Positions 18,585-28,083 are shown, numbered from the stretch's first letter. The stretch is 64,000 nucleotides of DNA from Candidatus Poribacteria bacterium (GCA_028819845.1 JAPPKS010000021.1:62001-126000), one strand, 5' to 3'. A program made the numbers and translations. The notes: generated by a model from the sequence alone, not told the origin.

Positions 18585-19148
18585 GGTCTTCCTCCTTTCG
18601 GTTTTCATCTGCTTCAATCCGAGGCGATTCCTAACAAAACTACGGGTGTGTGAAATCCATCGCTTGATTGTTCCTTCCGGCTTTCCCAACTGCACTGCAA
18701 TTTGTCTTATGGTTAAACCTTCGAGATAGAATAGGTGAGCGGCTTCGACATGATCCGGCGGCGCATGGGACAGGGTTTGGAGCACAGTATCAAGCAGATC
18801 AGCCTGAAAGCTGCCGTGTTGGCTTCGTCTATTGAGGATGGGTTCAAGATCGCTATTCGCCATGGGCGCTTCTCGACGCTGAGCTAACCGGAAGAAATCA
18901 TGGCATCGGTTCCGAGCAATCTGCATGACCCATGCAGCCCACCTGTCCGGGTCCCGAAGTCCCTTTAAACCTTGCCACACATCCAAAAGTACTTCTTGTA
19001 AAATGTCCTCGGCAGATGCAGTGTCAGGGATTTTGGATTTGACAAGTTTCACCAGCGGCGTCTCAATGCGTTTTATCAGGATCGAGAAAGCTTGGCTGTC
19101 ACCATCAATACTCCGTTTAATCAGTTCTCTGTCTGGGATTTGACTCAT
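17475..19148 (-). CDS. ECF sigma factor fused to WD40 repeats
   Basis: This 557-residue protein has an ECF sigma factor (~1-185) followed by WD40 repeats (~225-555). The sigma half is nearly the same as in the gene at 15858, including LEGLTIRQIAVQLGKPEGTIKRW and the ERRK-MTS junction. WD40 lines include GWDRTVTLWNVETQ, SADNWIEH-like and FDSTILLWDV, with GH...D...W spacing giving about seven blades, enough for one propeller. WD40 propellers bind proteins, so this domain may control the sigma factor in place of an anti-sigma partner. Fusions of ECF sigma factors to large C-terminal domains are known from Planctomycetes. The region 19149-19437 upstream is shared with the divergent SprA-like gene. 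Confidence 0.88.
   Translation of the reverse strand: MSQIPDRELIKRSIDGDSQAFSILIKRIETPLVKLVKSKIPDTASAEDILQEVLLDVWQGLKGLRDPDRWAAWVMQIARNRCHDFFRLAQRREAPMANSDLEPILNRRSQHGSFQADLLDTVLQTLSHAPPDHVEAAHLFYLEGLTIRQIAVQLGKPEGTIKRWISHTRSFVRNRLGLKQMKTERRKTMTSASPLTGNYPQQNTLCLPPGAVARFGKYGKDQPVQHSQEINRWIAAFSRNGKHLAGLDTDYSLTLWDIENGKKIRTFEQVTGHSLHVNLCRGETVTCSSDGSFLVISFFTTGGQETVRLWNEGAIADFTPEQPVFAAAVSPDGQHMATGGWDRTVTLWNVETQTVYRSLKGHTGEIYVLAFSSDGKFLVSGGADNWIEHPESVARNTDGELVFIMKEGKSHFFTPDENHIDKTARVWEVATGKNIATLENPSQVRAVAFSPDGHHVAAVSNEHVNLWHTGTWQNIAALDVRKVSYIAFTPDGSRLATGGTLPEQTIRLWDVESGNLIAEFSGHNSQVESLAFSPDGRLLASGGFDSTILLWDVAPYS
18582..18596 (-). promoter_or_regulatory. Strong internal ribosome binding site in ECF-WD40 gene
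   Basis: The minus-strand sequence is AGGAGG, six bases (AAGACC), then ATG, at the sigma/WD40 junction. The full-length start at 19148 has only a weak purine run (AAGAGA) upstream. Confidence 0.65.
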
Positions 19149-19437
19149 TATTAATATCTCTTAACGCAATTAGGCGGATCTCAAGAGACAAAGGTTCGCT
19201 TGACTATGTATTTTCTTTTGTCTGGATTCGGATTCTGTACACAAAAACAACCTGAGGATTCTACCACATTCGCTTAAAGGCATCAAGAAGGGCTGAGATT
19301 GCCTCACTCACCTCCCAATCTTCCATTCCCGCAGTAAACTAGGCTTTTCGTTTTCCCGTTTAATCCCTAGCCTTATCGTTATCAATTCATTTAGAACCGT
19401 GGCTACAAACTAACGTCGTGTTCCATTCCTAGATTCT

Positions 19438-22400
19438 ATGAAGTCTAAAACAAATCCCATCACGGTACGTGCCGTTCCACGCTTCACGCTTATCGCTTCC
19501 GGAGTGATTTTAATTATCTCTTCTATCACCCGCGTCCAGGCGGAACCTGTCCGCAAAGATGCTGCCTTAACCCATCGATATTTGGAACTTCGCACGGTGC
19601 CGCCAAAGGACAATGAGGAAGAATCTGAGGACACTGCACAGACCTTTGAAGAAGAAGATTCTGATGAGTCGGTGAAGCAGAATTATGAATCATCTTCGGA
19701 AAGTAAGGCGCCCGCTCTCGATTTTTTCAGAAAGTATAAATCCCCGCGCAAAAAATGGGCCGATCCATGGAAAGTGGATACAGGACTCGAGTCCACACCG
19801 GAAGAAGATCCGTCCCTAGAGATGGTGACGCCATACCTTGAAGCGCTGCGGCGGTGGAAGGATTCTCCCTTCGCGATTAAACCTCGAGATTTGTACCGAC
19901 TGCGCGATGACGAGCCAGGAAAGGAAGAGAAAGGGTTGGTACTGCCTCTGAATTCTACTTTGCAGATTACAGGACACAAATCGGTAACTGTTGAAATGAA
20001 TCATACGCACTACTTCGGCCAGGGCGACATTAACCGCTTCGGGGGCGGGTACCAGGGCGGTTTCGGTTCTGGGCTGGATCTCGGACTGACCTCTTCTTAC
20101 GGCTACGACAGCTATGACGATTTCGGGGGTGGGTTCGGCGGAGGCTATGGGAGTACCGGCTACGGCGGCGGTTACGGCAGTGGGTTCGGCGGGGGTTTTG
20201 GAACGACCCGTTTTGGGGGTGTACCCCGCGCCTCCGGACCGACTATCCGACAAACCCTTCAAGTCGGCCTGCACGGTCGAGTCGGGGAACATACACACGT
20301 CGAGGTTGATTATAGCGATTCCGGTGATGCATTCGGCGGCGGTTATGGCGGCTATGGAGGCTACAGCGGCGGATTCGGCGGTGCAAAGGAACAGAAAATT
20401 CGCGTGTGGTACGAGGGCGGACACGACAGCATCCTCAAAACACTGTCTTTCGGAGATATTACGCTGAATTTGCCAAACACTCGTTTCCTGAACGTCAACC
20501 GGAATTTATTCGGGCTGGAAGCTGTGGCGGCGTTGGGTGATGTCAAAATGACGGCGTTTGGCTCGCGCAGTAAGGGCATATCCGAGACGCGCCGTTTCAG
20601 CGGCCAGTCAAGGCGTGCGGGTTCGGGGTATGGCGGAGGAGTTCAGATTCCGGATGCTAACTACGTTAAAGAGCGTTTCTACTCAATCTCACTGGGAGAA
20701 GACGGCCTCCTCCACGGCTCCTATCCTCCAATCAAAAAAGGGAGCGAAGAAATTTACATTGATGATAACGTTGCGGGCAACAATCAAGGCGGCCAGCGGA
20801 CGGTGCAGGGATATTTCAACCTCCAATTCCCGGGCCAGGACTATAACATCGATTATGAAACTGGAGAGATTGAATTCCTAACGCAAATTTCACCAAGTTA
20901 CCGAATTGTCGTTGCCTATGAGTATCTCGGGGATGGCGGAGGCGTTGTAGGGAAACCGGGTAATGTCTTTGAGGATGAAAACGGCGATGGTTCGATTGAT
21001 GAAGAGGGCGAAGAAGTTGGTTACGTCGTCCTCAAAGAAAAAAGTTTGCGCGGCACTGAAGCGCGCCGTGTGTACAGTCTCGGCAACCGAAATATCAACC
21101 CTCGCGATTATCAGATTGCAATCTGGCAGCAGGGCGGCAGTGAAGCGTTCGAGACGCCTGACGGACCGATTCCTTATATTCAAATCTTTGGACTAGATAG
21201 GAACGGAGATGGCGTTGTAGACCCGGAGTTTATTGATTTTGACCGCGGCCTCTTAATCTTTCCCAGTTTGCGGCCGTTTGTAATCGAAGAACCGGCCAGC
21301 CCGTACTACCCGTTCCGTGAACAACTGAACAACGAACTGATTTACCTTGAAAACCCGCGCCCCAGTGATCAGGTGTACACAATAGTGTGCGACTACGCCT
21401 ACCAATCCGAAACTTACAACGTGGGTCTCTTTGTGATTCCGGGCAGCGAAAAGGTGCGCCTTAACAATCGGCTGCTACAGCGTGATATTGATTACACAAT
21501 GATTTATGAGGTGGGGAGCCTCCGCTTCTTTACTAAACTTGATGAATATGATGAAATCGAGGTTGAATTTGAGCGCACGCCTTTCGGCAGCGCATTGCAG
21601 CAAACCGTCGCTGGCGTATGGTTGGAATACGCTTACGTTCCCAAGTCGAAGACGCCCGCCGAGGAAGATCAATCTAATCGATTTGACCGGTTAGGCGGCG
21701 GTCTTGATAGACGCGAAGAGAGCAATCGCTTTGGGCAGGGAGCCTCCTTTGGCGGTTTTGGCAATCAATTCGGCCGCGGCGGTTTTGGAGGCGGCTTTGG
21801 CAGCGATTACTCAAGCTTGGGCGGACGTTCCCGGCGGCGGCTTTACACGGGCGCAAGCTCGTATTTTAACCCGGTATTCCGAAAGGGATTTAGCCTGTCA
21901 ACGGGCTATATTCTGAATACAGGGCAGAAACCGAGCCGTATTCCTGATGTGAACGATGCGCCGAATCGTCTGCAAGCGTTCAACGTCAATACGAGCTTCG
22001 GGCGTAGCTTCAACCTTGCATGGCTGTTCAATCCAATGCCTTTTGTTAACGTGAAGCACTTTCCACTGTCGATTGATTTCAGCGGCGAGACGGCATTCTC
22101 CCATAACAACCCCAACAGCGTGGGGGTCGCGTTAATTGATAGCATGGAGGGCGCGAGAGAGGCGACAAGCGTGTCTACGTTTAAGCATAGTTGGCGGGTT
22201 TGCAGTCCGCCCTTCATAGAAGAATTGACACCGGAGAATCGCGCTCTCTTTCGCGTCCTGCTAAGAGATAAAGACGATTCCAAGGCTGTCGGCAATTACA
22301 TGCGGAACCGTGACGTACCGGCATCCTCCATTAACCCTTTCGCACTATCGACGGAGCAGCGTCTTGTAATGGAGGTCGGGTATGATTTTACGGATGTCAT

Positions 22401-25400
22401 TGAAGAATGGGGTGGATTTTCTTATGGACTATCAGCTTCTGGGGCTGATTTTTCCGATCGAGAGGCGTTAGAAATTTGGTTGCGTGTGCGCGGCGATGAT
22501 GATGTTACGTTATATCTCGATCTCGGTGTTGTCAGCGAGGACAGCGATTTTGACAACCGACTTGATTCCGAAGACCTTCCGAAGAGTCTGGAAGATACTA
22601 ACGGGGACGGGAAAGTTGATACGCTAGACCTAGATTTGGAAAATTTGCCGCCATCTCAGAGATTCAGTGCGAACGGGTCGCTCGACACCGGCGAAGATGA
22701 AGGATGGGATTATAATGCTTCTCTCCAGCCGAGGCGAGTGGGCGCGGACAATAAAGAGTTCGATACTGAAGATTTGAACGGTGACGGGGTTCTGGACACA
22801 ATCGACGCATACCTTGAGATTGCCATCCCCCTGAACGATATTCCGGAGGAGTGGGTCAAAAAGCGTAACCAAAGCGGTTGGACATTTTTGAGCATTCCGC
22901 TGCGCGAAGCGGTGTCTGCGGGTAGCCGTCTCCCGAACTTAGGGTTTGTGCAACACCTGCGTTTTTGGCTGCGGAAGAACCGCCCCGGCACTGTTAATGG
23001 AACTTTTGAGTGGGCTTCAATCGAGCTTGTGGGAAACCAATGGCAACAAGGCGTTGTCACTCAGCAGGGAAACGTTGTAACTGAGACGGCAGAAGTGTTT
23101 ACTGTTGCCACGAAAGACAACTATAACTTTGATGATTATCAAGATGCCTACGACCAGATTAAAGACAACAAGGCATTTAAGAAACTCCATCCGTTTGTTT
23201 CGAGCAGTGTTTTTGGATTCCAACAGGAACAGCGCGAACAAACGCTGACTTTAACCTACAATTTACTACCGGGTTCTTTCGGGGTTACTTCGCAAAAGTT
23301 GCGGGGTCTTCGGCAGGGCGAGGGCCAAGATTTCTCAAAACATGATAAACTCAAGCTGTGGATTTACGGCGACAAGAGTTACTCCACGTTTGTGATGCGG
23401 CTGGCGCCGAGCATTCGCACCAATTACCGATCGTCCTTTTATTCATCGGGGTCCTTTGATGAACCGAGTCGGGAACCGGAGGAAGGGGTGAATATCTTTG
23501 AGAATCTTAACGACTTTTATGAATATACGCGCGTGATTGATTTTGAGGGATGGGAGCTGATAGAAATCGATCTGGAGGATGTGAAACGGAATGAGTACCC
23601 AGATTTAAACCTACCTGCGGCACAGGAGGAAGAATCACTTGACATCATTGAGGGGGAGATGAATGAGCCGGTCGATACAAACGAAACCGACGGCCATCCG
23701 GATGGGTTTGCCGTCCGTGGTACAAACAGTACGCAACTCTCAATTAAGAGCATTGGCGGAATTTTGGTCGGCATTCGCAACGACACGGAATATGAGGTTG
23801 GCGGGGAAGTTTGGGTAAACGAAATCCACTTGAGTGATCCGCTTGTACGGTCGGGCTGGGCGCGGCGTGCCAACATGTCTATAGAACTTGGCCCTTTTCT
23901 CAGTGTCCGCGGCGGATTTGCAAGACAGGACAAGGATTTTGAAAGTTCATCCGGACAAACAGGGCGTCAACGCCGGCAGGATCTAGGGTTTAGCACCACT
24001 AGCAACGATTACAATGTTGATGCCGATCTTCATCTTTTCCGCTGGCTGCCAATTACCTACTCCATCCGCGAACAGGAATCTGAGACGGAGAGCCGCCGCG
24101 GATCATTTAGCACCTTTCAAAGCGGGAAAAGCAGAACGCATAACCGTGATCTGTCTGCGCGCTTTAGTCCGCACCGATTCGTGCCTGCCTTAGGTTTTGC
24201 ATACAATCGACAGAATTTCTGGAACGAACGCCAGGGGACTGAGGTTAGCAATCTCTACACATCCACATTCCGATACGGACTTGGCCAAATCTTTGGGCTT
24301 GATGTGCAGTACCGACACGAAGATGTTGAGGTCGATCCATTAACGGCAACAGAGTCTAGCGGCAGCAGTTTTTCATCTTTTGGTTATGGTTATGGGCGTA
24401 ACCGAGACGAGAAAGTTGACAGCGGTTCGATTTCAATCAATATCAGTCCGGTTGCAAGTTTTAGCCTGAATCCGACATACGAGGTTAGCCGTACGCTCGA
24501 AAGGCGCGACGATAATCTGAATCGCTCAAGTGGATTTGGTTCGGCTAGTTTTGGAACACCGTTCCAAACAACGCCGGTAACAACCGACCTAACCGTTACG
24601 GATGAACCGGAGTCAACCGAAACCAAATCGGAGTTTACCATCGGCGGCCGTGAACATCGGCTGTCTTTGAACCCGCGTTTGAACCGCGATTTTTTTGGCG
24701 TTCGTCCAACAATCAGCAACCGCATCAGTTTCCGTGAAGACTGGTTTCGCGACCAGAAGAACGCCCGAATCAACGCGAATATACGCTTTGGGCTTAGCAT
24801 GCGCCCAAGAGTATGGTTTGGATGGCTGTTCCGAGAGCCGAATACTGATACGATTGGGGACGGGATCGACAGACCGAATACGGAGGGATCAAGCGAACGA
24901 ATAGGGAGTGCGATAGACTTCCATGGTTCTAAACAAACAGAGAAGGAGATAGATTTGAAGGGCAAAAGCCAAGAGACTCTCGACAGCTTTGAAGAAGAAA
25001 TACAACTCGAAGAGAAACGGCAACGCGAGCTGGATCGGCTGGAGCGTATGGACGTTGATATGGACATGCTCGAAGAGGCAGAGAGCCAAAGGGGAGATTG
25101 GATTTCCCGAGACAAAGCTGAACTAGAGCGCAAGCTGAAGGAGAGGCAGGGCAAACAGGGTGATGGCCAATTCGGTCTACTTCGTCGAAGCATGGAGAGT
25201 CTTGCGTTAAACGCTGATGTTAGTTTTGATACGCAAGACTCCCTTCAGCGACTGGCACCGGGAACCTCAATTCGAGATATTCTGGAACTACCAGCCGACA
25301 CACCGGAGCGCAGCCAATCTCGGCAGCGAAACCGGTATGGATTTCGCACTTCGGTCGATCCATGGTCATGGGTGTCGCTCGGCACAAACGTCTCCCGGAG

Positions 25401-26004
25401 CAAGGGTTTTACGAAATCGCTAAGCACTTCGTCTGACAACCTAACCGTAAGCTACGAAGGAAATCTCAAGCTGTTTAATGCCAACTCCAGCTTTCAGCTA
25501 AGATACCGGCATACGCAGCGGGATCAGAGTAACATCAATACAACTATTAACGAGAGTGTCTCCCAAGAACCGTCCGTCAGTTGGAGCCAGTCGCTGGGTG
25601 CTTCAACGAGGGGCGCGCTCGGTGTGCGCATGACAATGCGAGACCAGGTACGCGGCGGCGGAATTGACAGTTCGGCGTTGATAATCACGCCGAATCTCAG
25701 CATTGACTACAAGCTTCGTTTAGAGGGAGGTCTTCCGATACCGATTCTCGGGCGAATCCCTCTCAAGCACGATTTGGATCTCACGAATACGTTGTCTACG
25801 GTTATCCGCCGGGAGAACTATGGGAAGAATCGGGAGGAGAGATCGGAACGTTACGAGACGACGTTACGAACGCGGTACAACCTAAGCACACGCCTGACTG
25901 CGAATTTGAACCTCGGTCTCAGCTATAACAATGACCATGTCGAGGAGGGGCGGGATTTCTTATCAATTGCGAGTTCCGTGACGGTGCGCGGCGAATTTCA
26001 GTGA
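19438..26004 (+). CDS. SprA-like giant outer-membrane translocon/beta-barrel protein
   Basis: This 2188-residue exported protein has a signal peptide (IASGVILIISSITRVQA, residues ~20-36). It resembles SprA, the large barrel of the type IX secretion translocon. It has two blocks of the gIDYetGeIeFLt type (DYNIDYETGEIEFLTQ and DIDYTMIYEVGSLRFF), a QTLQVGLHGRVGEHTHVEV block, IRVWYEGGHDSILKTLSFGD, and ALIDSMEGAREATSV, which parallels the DDxEGA motif of SprA. Two Gly-Phe-Tyr-rich inserts (~residues 195-310 and ~750-800), at least four DxNGDGxxD calcium loops and a charged coil (~1835-1915) are unusual. The C-terminal third is amphipathic beta. No other T9SS gene is in the window. The SprA assignment rests on motif memory, not a search. 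Confidence 0.7.
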   Translation: MKSKTNPITVRAVPRFTLIASGVILIISSITRVQAEPVRKDAALTHRYLELRTVPPKDNEEESEDTAQTFEEEDSDESVKQNYESSSESKAPALDFFRKYKSPRKKWADPWKVDTGLESTPEEDPSLEMVTPYLEALRRWKDSPFAIKPRDLYRLRDDEPGKEEKGLVLPLNSTLQITGHKSVTVEMNHTHYFGQGDINRFGGGYQGGFGSGLDLGLTSSYGYDSYDDFGGGFGGGYGSTGYGGGYGSGFGGGFGTTRFGGVPRASGPTIRQTLQVGLHGRVGEHTHVEVDYSDSGDAFGGGYGGYGGYSGGFGGAKEQKIRVWYEGGHDSILKTLSFGDITLNLPNTRFLNVNRNLFGLEAVAALGDVKMTAFGSRSKGISETRRFSGQSRRAGSGYGGGVQIPDANYVKERFYSISLGEDGLLHGSYPPIKKGSEEIYIDDNVAGNNQGGQRTVQGYFNLQFPGQDYNIDYETGEIEFLTQISPSYRIVVAYEYLGDGGGVVGKPGNVFEDENGDGSIDEEGEEVGYVVLKEKSLRGTEARRVYSLGNRNINPRDYQIAIWQQGGSEAFETPDGPIPYIQIFGLDRNGDGVVDPEFIDFDRGLLIFPSLRPFVIEEPASPYYPFREQLNNELIYLENPRPSDQVYTIVCDYAYQSETYNVGLFVIPGSEKVRLNNRLLQRDIDYTMIYEVGSLRFFTKLDEYDEIEVEFERTPFGSALQQTVAGVWLEYAYVPKSKTPAEEDQSNRFDRLGGGLDRREESNRFGQGASFGGFGNQFGRGGFGGGFGSDYSSLGGRSRRRLYTGASSYFNPVFRKGFSLSTGYILNTGQKPSRIPDVNDAPNRLQAFNVNTSFGRSFNLAWLFNPMPFVNVKHFPLSIDFSGETAFSHNNPNSVGVALIDSMEGAREATSVSTFKHSWRVCSPPFIEELTPENRALFRVLLRDKDDSKAVGNYMRNRDVPASSINPFALSTEQRLVMEVGYDFTDVIEEWGGFSYGLSASGADFSDREALEIWLRVRGDDDVTLYLDLGVVSEDSDFDNRLDSEDLPKSLEDTNGDGKVDTLDLDLENLPPSQRFSANGSLDTGEDEGWDYNASLQPRRVGADNKEFDTEDLNGDGVLDTIDAYLEIAIPLNDIPEEWVKKRNQSGWTFLSIPLREAVSAGSRLPNLGFVQHLRFWLRKNRPGTVNGTFEWASIELVGNQWQQGVVTQQGNVVTETAEVFTVATKDNYNFDDYQDAYDQIKDNKAFKKLHPFVSSSVFGFQQEQREQTLTLTYNLLPGSFGVTSQKLRGLRQGEGQDFSKHDKLKLWIYGDKSYSTFVMRLAPSIRTNYRSSFYSSGSFDEPSREPEEGVNIFENLNDFYEYTRVIDFEGWELIEIDLEDVKRNEYPDLNLPAAQEEESLDIIEGEMNEPVDTNETDGHPDGFAVRGTNSTQLSIKSIGGILVGIRNDTEYEVGGEVWVNEIHLSDPLVRSGWARRANMSIELGPFLSVRGGFARQDKDFESSSGQTGRQRRQDLGFSTTSNDYNVDADLHLFRWLPITYSIREQESETESRRGSFSTFQSGKSRTHNRDLSARFSPHRFVPALGFAYNRQNFWNERQGTEVSNLYTSTFRYGLGQIFGLDVQYRHEDVEVDPLTATESSGSSFSSFGYGYGRNRDEKVDSGSISINISPVASFSLNPTYEVSRTLERRDDNLNRSSGFGSASFGTPFQTTPVTTDLTVTDEPESTETKSEFTIGGREHRLSLNPRLNRDFFGVRPTISNRISFREDWFRDQKNARINANIRFGLSMRPRVWFGWLFREPNTDTIGDGIDRPNTEGSSERIGSAIDFHGSKQTEKEIDLKGKSQETLDSFEEEIQLEEKRQRELDRLERMDVDMDMLEEAESQRGDWISRDKAELERKLKERQGKQGDGQFGLLRRSMESLALNADVSFDTQDSLQRLAPGTSIRDILELPADTPERSQSRQRNRYGFRTSVDPWSWVSLGTNVSRSKGFTKSLSTSSDNLTVSYEGNLKLFNANSSFQLRYRHTQRDQSNINTTINESVSQEPSVSWSQSLGASTRGALGVRMTMRDQVRGGGIDSSALIITPNLSIDYKLRLEGGLPIPILGRIPLKHDLDLTNTLSTVIRRENYGKNREERSERYETTLRTRYNLSTRLTANLNLGLSYNNDHVEEGRDFLSIASSVTVRGEFQ

Positions 26005-26027
26005 GATCAACCGACCGAATTTGGCTT

Positions 26028-26150
26028 GTGGGAGAGGCTTCCTAGCCTCGAAATTGACTACCTAAGATGATTTTTGTAGCTAACCCGACTCAAAAGTAGA
26101 AATTCCAATGGGCAGGCGACATGAATGCGGGGCAAGATGCCCCGCCTACG
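26028..26150. repeat. Two small palindromic repeats
   Basis: Between the SprA-like gene and the next gene lie two hairpins. At 26028-26050, read on the minus strand, the order is GAGGCT, loop AGGA, AGCCTC and tail TCCCAC. At 26127-26150 (plus strand) it is GCGGGGC, loop AAGAT, GCCCCGC and tail CTACG. Both belong to the dispersed hairpin set described in the findings. Confidence 0.7.
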
Positions 26151-26207
26151 GTAGGTGTAGCGTCTGAAGTTGATTCTCGTAGCTAACCAACCCAAAAGGA
26201 GATTACA

Positions 26208-26759
26208 ATGCACACGAAACATCAGGTTATCAGCGGTATCATTGGCGGTATTGTAGGCAGTATCATCACGGCGTTGGCGGTGTCGTCAGTCACTGCGCAA
26301 CGCGATAAATTCGGGGATATTGAGTGCGCAAGTTTGAGAGTCGTTGATGCGTCAGGCAAGGTGAGGGTGTTTCTCACTACAAGAACATACGCAAGCGTGC
26401 TGGAAACCGACGCAAAGGTGAGTGTCATTGGTGATGAACACGGCGGGCGTGTCGGAGTCTTGGGCAAGGACGGGGAATTCCGGGTGATTCTCCAATCCGA
26501 CGAAGACAGCGGGCGTGTGACTGCTAAGGGTAAGGACGGGGAATCGATGGCGTGGCTTGGTATCGGTGAACACGGCGGGATTGTCGAGGTCCGGAACAAA
26601 GACGGGAAACCGGTGGCGTCGCTCGATTACGGGTCAAACGGTGGTTTTGTCGGTGTCTTGGGTAGGGATGAGAAATCGGGGGTGGCGATTGGTATTAGTG
26701 AAGACGGCGGGGCGGTCGCCGTTACGGATAAATTAGGGAATGCTAAAATCCTTGACTGA
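26208..26759 (+). CDS. Exported beta-repeat protein, unknown function
   Basis: This 183-residue protein has an N-terminal hydrophobic segment (SGIIGGIVGSIITALAVSSV) that acts as signal peptide or anchor. It is followed by about five ~25-residue repeats of the form G-G-x-V-x-V-x-x-K-D-G-K (GGRVGVLGKDGE, GGIVEVRNKDGK, GGFVGVLGRDEK, GGAVAVTDKLGN). The pattern suggests a beta-solenoid or stacked beta sheet. A first block ECASLRVVDASGKVRVFL resembles KIIVVDRTGRPAVFL in the protein at 60758, so the two are one family. A GGAG Shine-Dalgarno precedes the ATG. I do not recognise a described function. Confidence 0.75.
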   Translation: MHTKHQVISGIIGGIVGSIITALAVSSVTAQRDKFGDIECASLRVVDASGKVRVFLTTRTYASVLETDAKVSVIGDEHGGRVGVLGKDGEFRVILQSDEDSGRVTAKGKDGESMAWLGIGEHGGIVEVRNKDGKPVASLDYGSNGGFVGVLGRDEKSGVAIGISEDGGAVAVTDKLGNAKILD

Positions 26760-26762
26760 AAA

Positions 26763-26846
26763 AGCAGTGCCAGTAGCCAGTGGTCAGTTGCCTGTAAAAA
26801 ACAGTACACTGGCTACTGGCCACTGTCTTTCAACTGGCACTGCTTC
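26763..26846. repeat. Heptamer (CAGTGNC-type) inverted array 1
   Basis: Units such as CAGTGCC, AGTAGCC and AGTGGTC run one way, then invert (CACTGGC, TACTGGC, CACTGTC). The outer 12 bases, AGCAGTGCCAGT and ACTGGCACTGCT, are perfectly complementary. The array sits between convergent genes, so it could act as a two-way terminator. Its right arm encodes the last residues (SSAS) of the MFS gene. Confidence 0.75.
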
Positions 26847-27966
26847 TTCCCGTTTTAATCCACTGTGTGGCTATCAACGAGATTAACACGAAAACTGCGC
26901 CGCTAATGAAGATGACCTGATAGCCAAAGTGTTTCCATGCTAGTCCGCCGATTAGCGGTACCGCCACTGCAGCGACATGGTTCATGGTTACGCCCATCGC
27001 GAGCGTTGGCTTGAGATCGCTTTTCGGCGCGATTTTGTTCAGGTAGGTGGTTAGCGCGATTCCTCCAATAAACAAGAAATTATCGATACAGTAGAGGATA
27101 TACAAATGGTTTGCATTATGCAGCACCGCATAACCAATGAACACGAAAAATAAGCCGATATAACTGGCGCTCAACATCTTGCGTTCGCCGAGTTTGTCGA
27201 TAAGTTGACCTGCAATTGGAGCCACAACCAGCACTACGACCTGATTAATCAGGACGAGTTTAATAATCAGATTTCTATCGGTGCCATACACCTTGACAAG
27301 CGCGAATATCGCAAAAGTAATGAAAATTTGCCTGCGGCAGCCTTGAAGGAAGGATAATAGATAATAGAGCCAATAGCGTTTTCGAAGCACAAGCCGCGGC
27401 TCGCGTTCAGCTTGTAACTGGCGCGAAGCGAACATCAGAATTACTCCGCCGACTGCAACTACCCCGCCGCCAATTTGAAACAGCCCTTCAAACTCTAAGG
27501 CGTTCACAGCGAGCAGGCACAGCAGGATTGCCCCTAAAGTAGCAAAACTCTCCACGCTTCTCAATTGACCCAGCCATTTTCCCTTCTCGTCTCCCTCGGA
27601 GTAGGCTAGCGTCATTGCGCCGCGCAGGGGCAGCCAGGCGTGAAAGCCGATGCTCCATACAAACGAGTAGATGAGCACCTCCAAAAATACATTCGCCTGC
27701 GAGTATGCCGCCAACCCAAATCCCATGACGATGAGGGCAAATCCACTGAGAATGGGCGGCGCAAAATAGATGGTGATAGCGGTAAAGAACGCGTTGAGGA
27801 AGCCGGGCACTTCCCGCAGCGATTCCATATAGCCCAATTCAACGGAATCGATACCGATTCGATCCACAATGAAGTTGTAAAAGAGCGCCGTCTGGATTCC
27901 GAAAAACACGCCGGTACCAAATACGGCGCATGCCAACAACCGAAAATTGCGGCCCCAAGTTAACAA
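26830..27966 (-). CDS. Major facilitator superfamily (MFS) permease
   Basis: This 378-residue integral membrane protein has about twelve hydrophobic helices arranged as two halves, split by a charged loop (QLQAEREPRLVLRKRYW, ~207-223). The cytoplasmic loop motif between helices is degenerate (QLIDKLGERKMLSA). It likely moves a small solute across the inner membrane; the substrate cannot be inferred. The final four residues and the TGA stop lie inside heptamer array 1, so the C-terminus appears to have been remodelled by the repeat. A further heptamer array lies 50 bases upstream of its start. Confidence 0.85.
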   Translation of the reverse strand: MLTWGRNFRLLACAVFGTGVFFGIQTALFYNFIVDRIGIDSVELGYMESLREVPGFLNAFFTAITIYFAPPILSGFALIVMGFGLAAYSQANVFLEVLIYSFVWSIGFHAWLPLRGAMTLAYSEGDEKGKWLGQLRSVESFATLGAILLCLLAVNALEFEGLFQIGGGVVAVGGVILMFASRQLQAEREPRLVLRKRYWLYYLLSFLQGCRRQIFITFAIFALVKVYGTDRNLIIKLVLINQVVVLVVAPIAGQLIDKLGERKMLSASYIGLFFVFIGYAVLHNANHLYILYCIDNFLFIGGIALTTYLNKIAPKSDLKPTLAMGVTMNHVAAVAVPLIGGLAWKHFGYQVIFISGAVFVLISLIATQWIKTGRSSAS

Positions 27967-28016
27967 TCGTTTTTCCTTTCAATGTCTGGGCGACCCCGAG
28001 AGGGAGTTGCTCTAAA

Positions 28017-28083
28017 AGCAGTGCCCCGCTGCCTGCGGCTAGTGACCAGTTTTTTTACTGACCACTGGCAACTAGCCACTGGT
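28017..28083. repeat. Heptamer (CAGTGNC-type) inverted array 2
   Basis: AGCAGTGCC starts the array, followed by GCTAGTGACCAGT, a T-run, and the inverted form ACTGACCACTGGCAACTAGC. It lies between the divergent MFS gene and the next plus-strand ORF. Confidence 0.7.

Noticed and set aside
20114-20467. Open frames in other phases across the Gly-rich part of the SprA-like gene
   Set aside because: They are by-products of the GGN-rich codons; the main frame is uninterrupted for 2188 codons.
24390-25193. 267-codon minus-strand frame inside the SprA-like gene
   Set aside because: It is Ser/Arg-rich shadow sequence opposite the charged coil, without start signals.
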